Shown here piece after piece: positions 1 to 12,357 of a stretch of DNA of 64,000 nucleotides. Source of the DNA: CALFXN01 sp937957815 (GTDB taxonomy: Bacteria; Synergistota; Synergistia; Synergistales; Aminobacteriaceae); contig DAIQNX010000016.1 in assembly GCA_036788195.1 (NCBI GenBank), positions 1 to 64,000 on the forward strand, in the 5' to 3' direction. The notes under the pieces are model-generated. The model was not told where the DNA came from. It saw nothing but the letters and a program-made list of their open reading frames with translations, and did not search any database. A program made the position numbers and the translations under genes. The first letter of the stretch is position 1. Each line of letters opens with the position of its first letter.

Positions 1-55
1 CGATCGTCCCTATGTTCAGATGCGGCTTCGTCCTCTCAAACTTCTCCTTCGCCAT
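1..55 (-). CDS. tuf: Elongation factor Tu, N-terminal fragment (runs off the window)
   Basis: Only the first 18 codons lie in the window. They read MAKEKFERTKPHLNIGTI, the typical start of EF-Tu just before its first GTP-binding loop. The ATG at 55-53 is preceded by a GGAGGG ribosome-binding site. It follows fusA by 27 bases on the same strand, the usual fusA-tuf order of the str operon, so it is probably the last gene of that transcript. EF-Tu delivers aminoacyl-tRNA to the ribosome as a GTPase. Whether this is the only tuf copy cannot be seen here. Confidence 0.9.
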   Translation of the reverse strand, partial: MAKEKFERTKPHLNIGTI

Positions 56-82
56 AATGCACCCTCCTATCCGTCTCGATTC

Positions 83-2146
83 CTATGCTTTCAGTACCTT
101 CTCGGCAGTTTCATCCGGAACCCGGTCGTAGTGATGGAACTGCATCGAATACGACGCTCGTCCGGAAGTCTTGCTTCTGAGGTCCGTCGCATACCCGAAC
201 ATTTCCGCAAGCGGGACGAAAGCACGTATGACTCTCGTGTTCGCCCTCATTTCCATTCCTTCGACATGACCTCGCCGCGAAGAGAGGTCACCGATAACAT
301 CGCCAACGTAATCCTCCGGTGTCACGACCTCGACACTCATGATGGGTTCCTTGAGTATCGGACCGGCCTTTCGCATCGCTTCCTTGAAACCGATGGAAGC
401 GGCGATCTTGAACGCCATTTCTGAGCTGTCGACCTCGTGGTAACTCCCGTCGACGAGCCTTACCCGAAGTCCGATAACCGGATACCCGCCAAGAACGCCA
501 TTATTGATCGCTTCGTCGAGCCCTTTCTGAACCGCCGCGATATATTCCTTCGGAACCGTTCCTCCGACGATCGCGTCGACGAACTCATACGACTTGCCAT
601 CTTCAAGCGGCTCCATTTCAAACACCACGTGACCGTACTGTCCTCGTCCGCCTGTCTGTTTGACGAGTTTCCCCTCGGCGCGTGAAGCACGCGTGATCGC
701 TTCGCGATACGACACCTGGGGACGACCGACCCTGACATCGACGCCGAATTCCCTCTTGAGGCGATCGACGATAATTTCGAGATGAAGCTCTCCCATCCCG
801 GAGATAATCGTCTCGCTCGTTTCCTCGTCGGTCCGAACCTTGAACGTCGGATCTTCTTCCGCGAGGGAAACAAGTCCCTTCGTCAACTTGAGTTTGTCGT
901 TCTTCGTCGCAGGTTCGACAGCCAGAGATATGACAGTATCGGGGAACTCGACCTTCTCAAGAACGACGGGGGCATCTTCGATACAAAGAGTATCGCCGGT
1001 CCGGGTTGCCTTTAATCCCGGCAGAGCGATGATCATTCCGGCTTCGGCTTCCTCGATCTCCTCACGCTTATTCGCGTGCATCCGGAGAATTCGGCCGATA
1101 CGTTCGCGGGTTCGCGTCGTAGGGTTGTAAACCGTCATTCCCTTTGTCAGAAGTCCGGCATAGATACGTGTGAAAACGAGACGACCGACAAAGGGATCGA
1201 CCATGATTTTGAACGCAAGCGCCGTCAACGAATCGCCAGTCGAACTTTTTCGATGGACTTCCTCGCCTGTCTCCGGATCGATCCCCACGACCGGTGGGAG
1301 GTCGATCGGACTGGGAAGATAGTCGACAACCGCATCAAGAAGCAACTGGATGCCTTTATTCTTGAATGCCGACCCACCCAGAACCGGAACGATACGAAGC
1401 GCGATCGTATTTTTGCGAATCGCTTCCCTGAGGAGATTTTCCGGAATCTCCGCTTCCTCGAGATAGAGCTCCATGATCCGCTCATCAAAATCGGACAACA
1501 CCTCAATGAGACGATCTCGCGCCACAGCAGCCTCGTCAAGATAATCCTCAGGAATCTCCCGGATATGGGGTTCAGTTCCAAGTTCGTCGGTATAGTACAC
1601 CGCGCGCATCCCGACGAGGTCAATCATCCCTGAAAAACTCTCTTCAGATCCGATCGGTATCTGAAGAGGGGCAGGTACAGCGCCGAGCTTTTCCCTTATC
1701 CCCCGCACGACGGACTGAAAGTCCGCCCCGATCCGGTCCATCTTGTTGACGAACGCGACTCGAGGGACACAATATTTGTCCGCCTGCCTCCAGACAGTTT
1801 CGGATTGGGGTTCGACTCCGCCGACGGCACAGAAGACCGCAACCGCTCCGTCAAGAACCCGCATTGATCGTTCGACTTCGACCGTAAAGTCCACGTGCCC
1901 GGGCGTATCAATAATATTGATAGAACAATCCTGCCATGAACATGTCGTCGCAGCGGAGGAAATCGTGATCCCACGCTCCCTCTCCTGCTCCATGAAGTCC
2001 ATCGTGGCAGCGCCTTCATGGACTTCGCCCATTTTGTAGTTCCGTCCGGTATAGAACAGGATTCGCTCGGTGGTTGTCGTTTTTCCGGCGTCGATATGCG
2101 CCGCGATACCTATATTGCGAATCTTTCCGATTTCAATGCGATCCAT
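83..2146 (-). CDS. fusA: Elongation factor G
   Basis: This 687-residue protein is the translocation GTPase of protein synthesis. The G1 loop AHIDAGKT lies at residues 16-23, the switch II motif is DTPGHVDF, and NKMD sits near residue 134. The length and the C-terminal domain IV/V sequence match standard bacterial EF-G, so this is not the shorter or variant EF-G2 type. It lies between rpsG and tuf as in the classical str operon. A GAGG-type ribosome-binding site is close to the ATG. No truncation or frameshift is seen. Confidence 0.97.
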   Translation of the reverse strand: MDRIEIGKIRNIGIAAHIDAGKTTTTERILFYTGRNYKMGEVHEGAATMDFMEQERERGITISSAATTCSWQDCSINIIDTPGHVDFTVEVERSMRVLDGAVAVFCAVGGVEPQSETVWRQADKYCVPRVAFVNKMDRIGADFQSVVRGIREKLGAVPAPLQIPIGSEESFSGMIDLVGMRAVYYTDELGTEPHIREIPEDYLDEAAVARDRLIEVLSDFDERIMELYLEEAEIPENLLREAIRKNTIALRIVPVLGGSAFKNKGIQLLLDAVVDYLPSPIDLPPVVGIDPETGEEVHRKSSTGDSLTALAFKIMVDPFVGRLVFTRIYAGLLTKGMTVYNPTTRTRERIGRILRMHANKREEIEEAEAGMIIALPGLKATRTGDTLCIEDAPVVLEKVEFPDTVISLAVEPATKNDKLKLTKGLVSLAEEDPTFKVRTDEETSETIISGMGELHLEIIVDRLKREFGVDVRVGRPQVSYREAITRASRAEGKLVKQTGGRGQYGHVVFEMEPLEDGKSYEFVDAIVGGTVPKEYIAAVQKGLDEAINNGVLGGYPVIGLRVRLVDGSYHEVDSSEMAFKIAASIGFKEAMRKAGPILKEPIMSVEVVTPEDYVGDVIGDLSSRRGHVEGMEMRANTRVIRAFVPLAEMFGYATDLRSKTSGRASYSMQFHHYDRVPDETAEKVLKA

Positions 2147-2186
2147 GCACCCTCACCATCTCACCGAGCGTTTCGCGTCTTTCACA

Positions 2187-2657
2187 CTACCACCGGTAGT
2201 GTGCGAACGCGCGATTCGCCTCAGCCATCTTATGGGTATCTTCGCGCTTCTTCATCGAAGCGCCCTCGCCCTTGTACGCATCGACGAGCTCGCGGGCAAG
2301 TCTTTCAGACATCGGAATCCCTTTCTTGGAACGGGAATACGAGAGAATCCAGCGAATCGCGAGAACCTGCGCACGCTCGGGCTGAACCTCAACCGGAACC
2401 TGGTACGTCGCCCCTCCGACGCGTCGCGGACGAACCTCAACGATCGGCTTCACATTGTCCATCGCTTTCTGGAATACGGCGAACGGCTCGGCGCCGACTC
2501 GCTCGCCCGCTATCTCGAGCGCTTTGTAAAATACGCGTTCGGCCGTACTCTTTTTCCCTTCATGCATCAGGCCATGAACAAATTTGGTGACCGCCAGATC
2601 ACTGAATCGCGTATCCGGCGTCGACGGACGCTTGGATATATGCCCTTTTCGCGGCAC
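2187..2657 (-). CDS. rpsG: 30S ribosomal protein S7
   Basis: The protein has 156 residues, the family's normal length. It begins MPRKGHISKRP and carries the conserved segment around GGATYQVPVEV and the C-terminal AFAHYRW that contacts the 30S head and mRNA exit region. S7 nucleates assembly of the 3' domain of 16S rRNA. The start is a GTG with a strong GAGGAGGGG site upstream. It is placed between rpsL and fusA as part of the str operon. In other bacteria S7 autoregulates this operon. No S7-binding mRNA structure was searched for here. Confidence 0.97.
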   Translation of the reverse strand: MPRKGHISKRPSTPDTRFSDLAVTKFVHGLMHEGKKSTAERVFYKALEIAGERVGAEPFAVFQKAMDNVKPIVEVRPRRVGGATYQVPVEVQPERAQVLAIRWILSYSRSKKGIPMSERLARELVDAYKGEGASMKKREDTHKMAEANRAFAHYRW

Positions 2658-2695
2658 GGAAACTTCCCCTCCTCAAATCCCGAAAGATAACGTCT

Positions 2696-3073
2696 TTAGG
2701 ACGCCTTGGGGCGTCGGGCGCCATACTTCGACCGCGCCTTCTTGCGATTCTCGACGCCGCCGCAGTCGAGCGTTCCGCGGACGATGTGATACCGGACACC
2801 CGGCAAGTCCTTGACGCGGCCTCCACGAACAAGAACAACGGAGTGCTCCTGCAGGTTGTGACCGATCCCCGGGATATAAGACGTAACTTCGATGCCATTG
2901 GTCAGACGAACACGCGCGACCTTTCTCAAAGCCGAATTAGGCTTCTTCGGCGTCACCGTATACACACGGGTACACACACCACGCCGCGTCGGATTTCCCT
3001 GAAGCGCCGGAGCATCCGATTTCTCTCTTTTGGAGGTACGTCCCTTCCTCACCAGCTGGTTGATTGTCGGCAC
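2696..3073 (-). CDS. rpsL: 30S ribosomal protein S12
   Basis: S12 sits at the decoding centre. I take the GTG at 3073-3071 as start, giving a 125-residue protein beginning MPTINQLVRKG, because it follows a GGAGGGAGTTAT ribosome-binding site. The longer open frame upstream runs into the L7Ae gene and has no homology. The segments TPKKPNSALRK and GRVKDLPG retain the lysines whose change gives streptomycin resistance in other bacteria, so the sequence looks wild type at those sites. It is first of the rpsL-rpsG-fusA-tuf string, 16 bases after the L7Ae-like gene. Confidence 0.97.
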   Translation of the reverse strand: MPTINQLVRKGRTSKREKSDAPALQGNPTRRGVCTRVYTVTPKKPNSALRKVARVRLTNGIEVTSYIPGIGHNLQEHSVVLVRGGRVKDLPGVRYHIVRGTLDCGGVENRKKARSKYGARRPKAS

Positions 3074-3089
3074 ATAACTCCCTCCTTCC

Positions 3090-3365
3090 TCAGTCTTTAA
3101 TGTCACGGGGCTCTTCTGATCGCACCCGAATTCCAGCCACTGACGCTCCTCTGTCGATGGCACTCGCCCGTCCGAGGAGAACCATTGTTTCGACCCATTC
3201 AACCGGAATCGATTTCCGCCCCGCCTCTTCAATCAGAGGGGCGACCAGTCTCGGGTCGGCGTCTCGAGCTACGAAAATCTTTACAAGAACATTGTCTTCG
3301 ATCGCACGACGGACCTGCCTTCCTCCGACGATCCGCCTCGACGTCGCAAGCTCGCATAAAGGCAC
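3090..3365 (-). CDS. L7Ae/L30e-family K-turn RNA-binding ribosomal protein
   Basis: This 91-residue protein belongs to the L7Ae family (YbxF/RplGB-like) by its pattern RRIVGGRQVRRAIEDN...VARDADPRLVAPL and its position between rpoC and rpsL, the place of ybxF in Bacillus. Family members bind kink-turn RNA, in some cases peripheral 23S rRNA sites. The start is a GTG with GGAGG seven bases upstream. It is the first gene after the rpoC terminator and the overlapping promoter at 3397-3426, so it probably leads the str operon transcript. Specific RNA target unknown. Confidence 0.85.
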   Translation of the reverse strand: MPLCELATSRRIVGGRQVRRAIEDNVLVKIFVARDADPRLVAPLIEEAGRKSIPVEWVETMVLLGRASAIDRGASVAGIRVRSEEPRDIKD

Positions 3366-3396
3366 AACTACACCTCCAGTGCGAAAGCACCATGGA

Positions 3397-3426
3397 ATGA
3401 TATCAAAAGGCGCAAAGCAGTGTCAA
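3397..3426 (-). promoter_or_regulatory. Promoter for L7Ae-rpsL-rpsG-fusA-tuf, overlapping the rpoC terminator
   Basis: On the minus strand a perfect -35 TTGACA (3426-3421) is followed after 18 bases by TATCAT (3402-3397, five of six matches). Transcription would begin near 3390, about 25 bases before the GTG of the L7Ae gene. The -35 element lies in the loop region of the terminator hairpin at 3405-3444. Predicted from sequence only. Confidence 0.65.
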
Positions 3427-3444
3427 GGACTGTTTGCGCCTTTT
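3405..3444 (-). terminator. Intrinsic terminator after rpoC
   Basis: A perfect 12-base inverted repeat (3405-3416 with 3433-3444) encloses an inner CAGT/ACTG stem and a 7-base loop. The arms end in four A or four T, so it could act in either direction. On the minus strand it lies about 40 bases after the rpoC stop codon and ends in TTTTG. Confidence 0.8.
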
Positions 3445-3482
3445 GCACACCGAATCGGATTCTGTTACGTGCGAGACAAGTG

Positions 3483-6400
3483 TCACGCGCCTTGTTCCGT
3501 GTCCCCGCCCTCTTCCTTCACGATTGCCGCGATGCCTTTGAACCGCTCGTCCCCTGTTCCTGCCGGAATAAGATGTCCGATGATGACGTTCTCCTTGAGT
3601 CCCTTGAGAGGATCAAGCTCTCCCTTGACAGCCGCTCCCGCAAGAACCTGCGCCGTCTGCTGGAAAGAAGCCGCGCTCAGAAAACTGTCTGTCGCCAGAG
3701 CCGCCTTCGTGATCCCATGGACGAAGGGCTTGCATTTTGGCCCCTCGCGAAGCTTTCTGACGAACGACACTCTCCGGATGATTTTCTTTTCTTCGGAGCG
3801 TCCGGACATCGGGCGCATTGACAGATCCTGTACACCCGAACGGACGATAACCTCTATCTTGTCATGGTCGACGACCTGCCCCGGCTCAAGGAGGACCGCG
3901 CCTGAGAGATCACGGACCGGCTCCAGAAGGACTTTGCCGTACACCCGCTCCGACAGGTACTTTCTGACGAGACGTTCGTAGGTGACGATATCCCCGTCCT
4001 CAATCTCGACGGCGGCGAATTCTCCCTCGAGCAATCCCTTCAGTACGCGTTCGTCGACGATCTGCGGGCCGTCCTCCAGTTGGTTTCCCCTGACATCGAC
4101 AGCCTTCGTGACGGCCTTGCCCCAGAGATCCGTCTTGATCTTTTCACGGACGACATCCGGCAGATGTACGAGTTCGACCGAGTGCCACACTCGCAGGGAA
4201 CGTACTTTCGCTTCTCTGAGCCGGGCAATTGCATCCTGCGATATGAGTCTGTCCGCCTCGGCAACGATCGTATCGCCGACTACGACCTTTTCGGCAAGAT
4301 ACGCGGCGTCGACGAGTTTCTCGAGCGTTCCGGTCTCACGGACGACGATCGGGACGGGCAGGTTCGCCGTGATGATCCCGAGTCTTCCCGGTGTCAGTTC
4401 GGATCCCGCAGGCATTTCCTTTCCGTCTGCCGAGACGAACGGTTCGACGAGTTCCATCCCTTCAAGACGCTTCCTGAACGCCGCCTCTCCGACGATGACG
4501 AGACAATCCTTTCCGTCTCCCCATTCGACAACCATCTCGGAAATCATGTTTCCGGGCTTGAGAACTGTCCGGAGCGCGGATTCGTCAAGCGTCCGACCGA
4601 ACAGCACGCTTACCGCCTCTCCGGCCTTTTCGGCGCTTCGCAATGTCTTTGCCGAAAGGACTTCGCTTGCCTCCGCGATGTGACGTTCGTTCTCTTCTCC
4701 GATCGCCGTATCTTCTTTTTCGATCTCATCCGTCCAGACAAGGTCTCCGGCAACGAATCCCGTGTCTCCTTCTTCAACGACGCGCATCCTGTTGACGGGG
4801 GCGACTTTCCTGAGAATGACCTCGATGTGTTTGTTGTTGATCGAGACTCCCTGCGACCGATACACTTCCTGAATCTCGTCGACAAGTGCCGTCTGGACCG
4901 CTTCGATGCCTTCGACCTCCAGAAGCTGTTGCGGGTCGATATTGCCCTCGGTGATCCTCTGGTTCTTCTTTACCTCCTGCCCTTCCTCGACCAGAAGCCG
5001 CTGCGACGTCGGGATCGTGAAGGTGGCCTTTTCTTCCTCAGGGTTCTCCGGAGCGATGATGACCTTCCGCTTTCCTTCCATCTCGCGTATTTCCGTCACC
5101 CTGCCGTCAACCTCCGCGAGATAGGCGATCTTTTTCGGACGTCTGACTTCGAACAGCTGTTCGATCCGAGGAAGACCCTGCGTGATGTCCTCTCCCGTAA
5201 GCCGGACTCCTCCAGTGTGGAACGTCCGCATTGTAAGCTGTGTTCCGGGCTCGCCGATCGACTGCGCCGCGACGACGCCGACGGCTTCTCCGACCGGCAC
5301 TTCTTTGCGCGCCGAAAGGTCCATTCCGTAGCATTTCTGACAGACCCCGTTCCTGAACGTACACGTCAGCGGACTGCGCACCCACACCGTATCGATGCCC
5401 GCCGCTTCGATTGCGTCGGCGATTACGGGCGTGATGTGCTCTCCTTTTCGGACAATGGGCACTCCCGTCGCGGGGTGCAGTATATCTTCGAGTGCCGTCC
5501 GACCCATGATCCGTTCCGAAAGCGAGATCATGACCTTTCCGTCTTGAAGGAGCGGTCGGATGCGGACGCCTTTGTCCGTTCCGCAATCCTTCCCTGTGAC
5601 GATAATATCCTGCGCAACGTCGACGAGACGCCGGGTGAGGTATCCCGACTTGGCCGTTCTGAGAGCCGTATCGGCGAGTCCCTTTCTTGCGCCGTGCGTG
5701 GAAAGGAAGTACTCGAGCATATTCAATCCCTCGCGGAAATTGGCCGTTATCGGATAGTCGATGATGCGTCCCGACGGGTCCGACATCAGTCCGCGGATAC
5801 CCGCCATCTGCCCCATCTGGCTTTTGCTTCCGCGAGCGCCGGAGTCGACCATCATTCGGATCGGGTTGTCCGGCTCCATGTTTTCGAGTATGCCGTCGGC
5901 AATCGTCCGTGACGCCTCCGACCAGAGAGTCTCTTTCTGAAACAGATATTCGTCCGATGTCAGGATACCCATGTTGTATTCGGACTTGAGTTCTTCGTCC
6001 TGTTCAAGCGACTTGTCTGTCACAATTTTTTTCTGCTCAGGGATGATGATGGAATTGACCCCGAAGCTGATTCCGCTCATCGTCGCCCAGTGATACCCCA
6101 GTGTCTTCACGGCATCGAGGGTTTTCACGATCGATACGCGATCGACGACCTCGTACGCGTCGTCAATAAGCTTACCGATATCCTTCTTTCCGAGCTGCTT
6201 GTTGATGAATCTCAGCTTAGCCGGCAGAACGCTGTTGAAGAGCACGCGCCCGGGGCTCGTTTCGATCCATCCGTTTCTGTCGTTTGCGACTTTCCACGAA
6301 GAATCCGCTTTCAGGAACACCTTCGAGTTGACATTGACGACCCCATGATCCACTGCGATCAGGACATCGTCGATACTGCCGAAACGCATTCCTTCGCCCA

Positions 6401-8458
6401 GTTTTCCGGGGCGAAGGTCAGTCAGATAGAAAATTCCGAGGACGATATCCTGTGTCGGAATGACGATCGGTTTTCCGCTCGCCGGAGACATCAGATTGCT
6501 CGCGGAAAGCATCAGCAGCCGTGCCTCGGCCTGGGCTTCGATGGACAACGGAACGTGAACGGCCATCTGATCTCCGTCGAAGTCCGCGTTGAACGCGGTG
6601 CAGACCATCGGGTGAAGGCGAATCGCCTTCCCCTCCATAAGGACCGGTTCGAACGCCTGAATCCCGAGCCGGTGCAATGTTGGTGCACGATTCAGCAGAA
6701 CGGGGTGATCGCGGATGATCTCCTCAAGAATTCCCCATATCTCATCGCGGCCGCGTTCTATGAGGCGTTTTGCGCTCTTCACGTTCGGAGCGAGCCCCCG
6801 CTCCACAAGCTGGCGGATAACGAACGGCTTGAAAAGTTCGAGTGCCATCTGTTTCGGCAGACCGCACTGATAGAGCCGGAGCTGCGGCCCGATGACGATG
6901 ACCGAGCGGCCTGAATAGTCGACGCGCTTTCCGAGAAGATTCTGCCGGAAACGGCCCTTCTTTCCTCGAAGCAGATCCGTCAGGCTTTTCAACGGCCGGT
7001 TTCCGGCCCCTAGGACCGCCTTGCCCATGCGGCCGTTATCGATGAGGGCATCGACGGCCTCCTGGAGCATGCGCTTTTCGTTCCGGACGATGATCTCCGG
7101 CGCGTGCAGCTCCTGGAGCTTCCGAAGCCGGTTGTTCCGGTTGATGACCCTGCGATAGAGGTCGTTGAGGTCGGACGTCGCGAATCGCCCTCCGTCGAGC
7201 TGCACCATCGGTCGCAGATCGGGCGGAATGACGGGGAGGACTTCGAGGATCATCGACGTCGCCTGAGAATCGCTCTTTCTGAAATCCTCGGCGACCTGCA
7301 ACCGCTTGATGAGTTTTCTCTTTTTCTGCCCCGTACTTTCGGAAATCTCCTCGCGAAGCGACCCGGCGAGCAACTCGAGGTCAATCCGCTCGAGAAGCGT
7401 TTTCACTCCCTCTGCGCCGATCCCGGCCTCGAACTTCTTGTCGTAAAGCGAACAGAGCCGATACTCCCGCTCGAGGATGATGTCCGCAACCACGAACGGC
7501 GAGGTCCCCTCCTCAATGACGATGTAGCAGGGGTCCTCGACCGTGATCTTTTCCTGCTGGACAGTAAAACGTCCCGGATATTTCTGGCTGAACGACTGGA
7601 GTTCCGTCTCGGAAATCACGTCATTCTTCGCGAACGGCAGTCGCGCCGCAGCAGTAATGATAAATGCCTCCTGATTGCCCTGAAGAGCGCGATTCGCGTC
7701 GACGCCAAGCTCCAGGGCCAGAAGTCGCTGGTATTCCGATTGCGGGATCAGATCCCCGACCCTGTAATGGAGGGTTTCGGGAACAATCTGCAGCTCGAAC
7801 GCCGGTTCCGCCTTGAACAGATCGTCGCCATATTCGGTTTTGTAGCGGGCCAGCTGTTGCGCTGTGACGACATCCCCATCGCGAACCGGGATATCGTTGA
7901 CGGAAACAACTTTATATGCTTTTTCCGCCTTGAATTTCGTTGGGTCGTAATGAGTGTGAACCTTAACTTCCTTTTCGGAAATGACGTCGCCTTTTCGCGC
8001 GAGATCCGTCCTCCGGCCATCGGAAACGATCTTGTACGCCTCCTCGAGCCTGCGCGTCGGCGCAAAATAAACAACCTTTTCGAGATCCTTCGTGCTCGCC
8101 CCAAGGAGGAGACTCAGACGACTCGGGATTCCCCGGAGATACCATATATGGACGACCGGAGCCGCAAGTTCGATATGTCCCATGCGCTCCCTGCGAACCC
8201 GATTGTCGGTTACCTCTACGCCGCAACGGTCACACACGATCCCCCGGAACTTCGGGCCGCTGCGCTTGTATTTTCCGCACGCGCACTCGTAACTTTTCGT
8301 CGGTCCGAAGATACGTTCACAGAAAAGGCCGTCTTTTTCGGGACGGAGTGTCCTGTAATTGATCGTCTCGGGTTTTTTGACCTCGCCGCTCGACAGCTCT
8401 CGAATCCGCTCCGGACTTGCGAGCTTGATCCGGACACCGACAATTTCACGTTTCGACA

Positions 8459-8459
<1 letters not shown>
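3483..8459 (-). CDS. rpoC: DNA-directed RNA polymerase subunit beta' with two large insertions
   Basis: The catalytic subunit of RNA polymerase. The Mg-binding motif NADFDGD is at residues 624-630. Zinc ligands are C59, C61, C76, C79 (N-terminal finger) and C959, C1033, C1040, C1043 (second site). The conserved GEAVGVVAAQSIGEPGTQ stretch begins at 1057. At 1658 residues it is some 250-450 longer than most bacterial homologues. One extra stretch lies at about 143-335, where Thermus and Thermotoga also carry an insertion. A second lies at about 1240-1575, just before the conserved GITKAALATDSF segment. The start ATG overlaps the rpoB stop in TAATG, implying translational coupling. Confidence 0.97.
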
Positions 8460-12058
<3,599 letters not shown>

Positions 12059-12113
12059 GGGACCGATGACCTCCCTATCTCTCTATAAGGGGATGTGACA
12101 CTGACAAGCTATG

Positions 12114-12142
12114 ACAATAGCAAAAAGGTTGTAGCGTGTCAA
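12114..12142 (-). promoter_or_regulatory. Promoter for rpoBC, overlapping the tRNA-Leu terminator
   Basis: On the minus strand a perfect TTGACA (12142-12137) is followed by exactly 17 bases and TATTGT (12119-12114, four of six matches). The start point would lie near 12106, leaving a leader of about 48 bases before the rpoB ATG. The -35 hexamer forms part of the inner stem-loop of the terminator at 12122-12162. Confidence 0.65.
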
Positions 12143-12162
12143 TGACACACCACAACCTTTTT
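12122..12162 (-). terminator. Intrinsic terminator after tRNA-Leu
   Basis: A perfect 11-base inverted repeat (12122-12132 with 12152-12162) has AAAAA and TTTTT at its outer ends, and a second inner stem GTGTC/GACAC (12136-12140 with 12144-12148) around a three-base loop. On the minus strand it begins 12 bases after the tRNA-Leu CCA end. Confidence 0.8.
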
Positions 12163-12173
12163 CGGCATTATTA

Positions 12174-12260
12174 TGGTGCCGGGACGGGGACTCGAACCCC
12201 GACAGGCGTTAGCCCACTAGAACCTGAATCTAGCGCGTCTACCAGTTCCGCCATCCCGGC
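12174..12260 (-). tRNA. tRNA-Leu (anticodon CAG)
   Basis: An 87-base gene including an encoded CCA. The acceptor stem is GCCGGGA/TCCCGGC, and the anticodon arm is CTAGA-TTCAGGT-TCTAG with anticodon CAG. A long variable arm (type II tRNA) precedes the T-arm containing GGTTCGAGTCC. The length, variable arm and anticodon agree on leucine, reading CUG codons. It has its own promoter (12276-12304) and terminator (12122-12162), so it is a separate transcription unit between tsaC and rpoB. Confidence 0.96.
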
Positions 12261-12275
12261 TCTTTCACGCGGGCT

Positions 12276-12304
12276 ATTGTAGCAAGGGTATCATGGTTTG
12301 GCAA
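12276..12304 (-). promoter_or_regulatory. Promoter for tRNA-Leu
   Basis: On the minus strand TTGCCA (12304-12299), a 17-base spacer and TACAAT (12281-12276), each five of six matches to consensus. The predicted start is about 8 bases before the mature tRNA 5' end, leaving a short 5' leader for RNase P. Confidence 0.75.
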
Positions 12305-12357
12305 GCGTTCCGCAGCAATCGCTCTCCGACATTTCCCCATCCGTTTTCCCCATCTCT

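Noticed and set aside
4080..5912. A 610-codon plus-strand open frame opposite rpoC
   Set aside because: It is antisense to highly conserved rpoC, shows no recognisable domain and is rich in Arg/Asp as expected of a shadow frame in GC-rich DNA.
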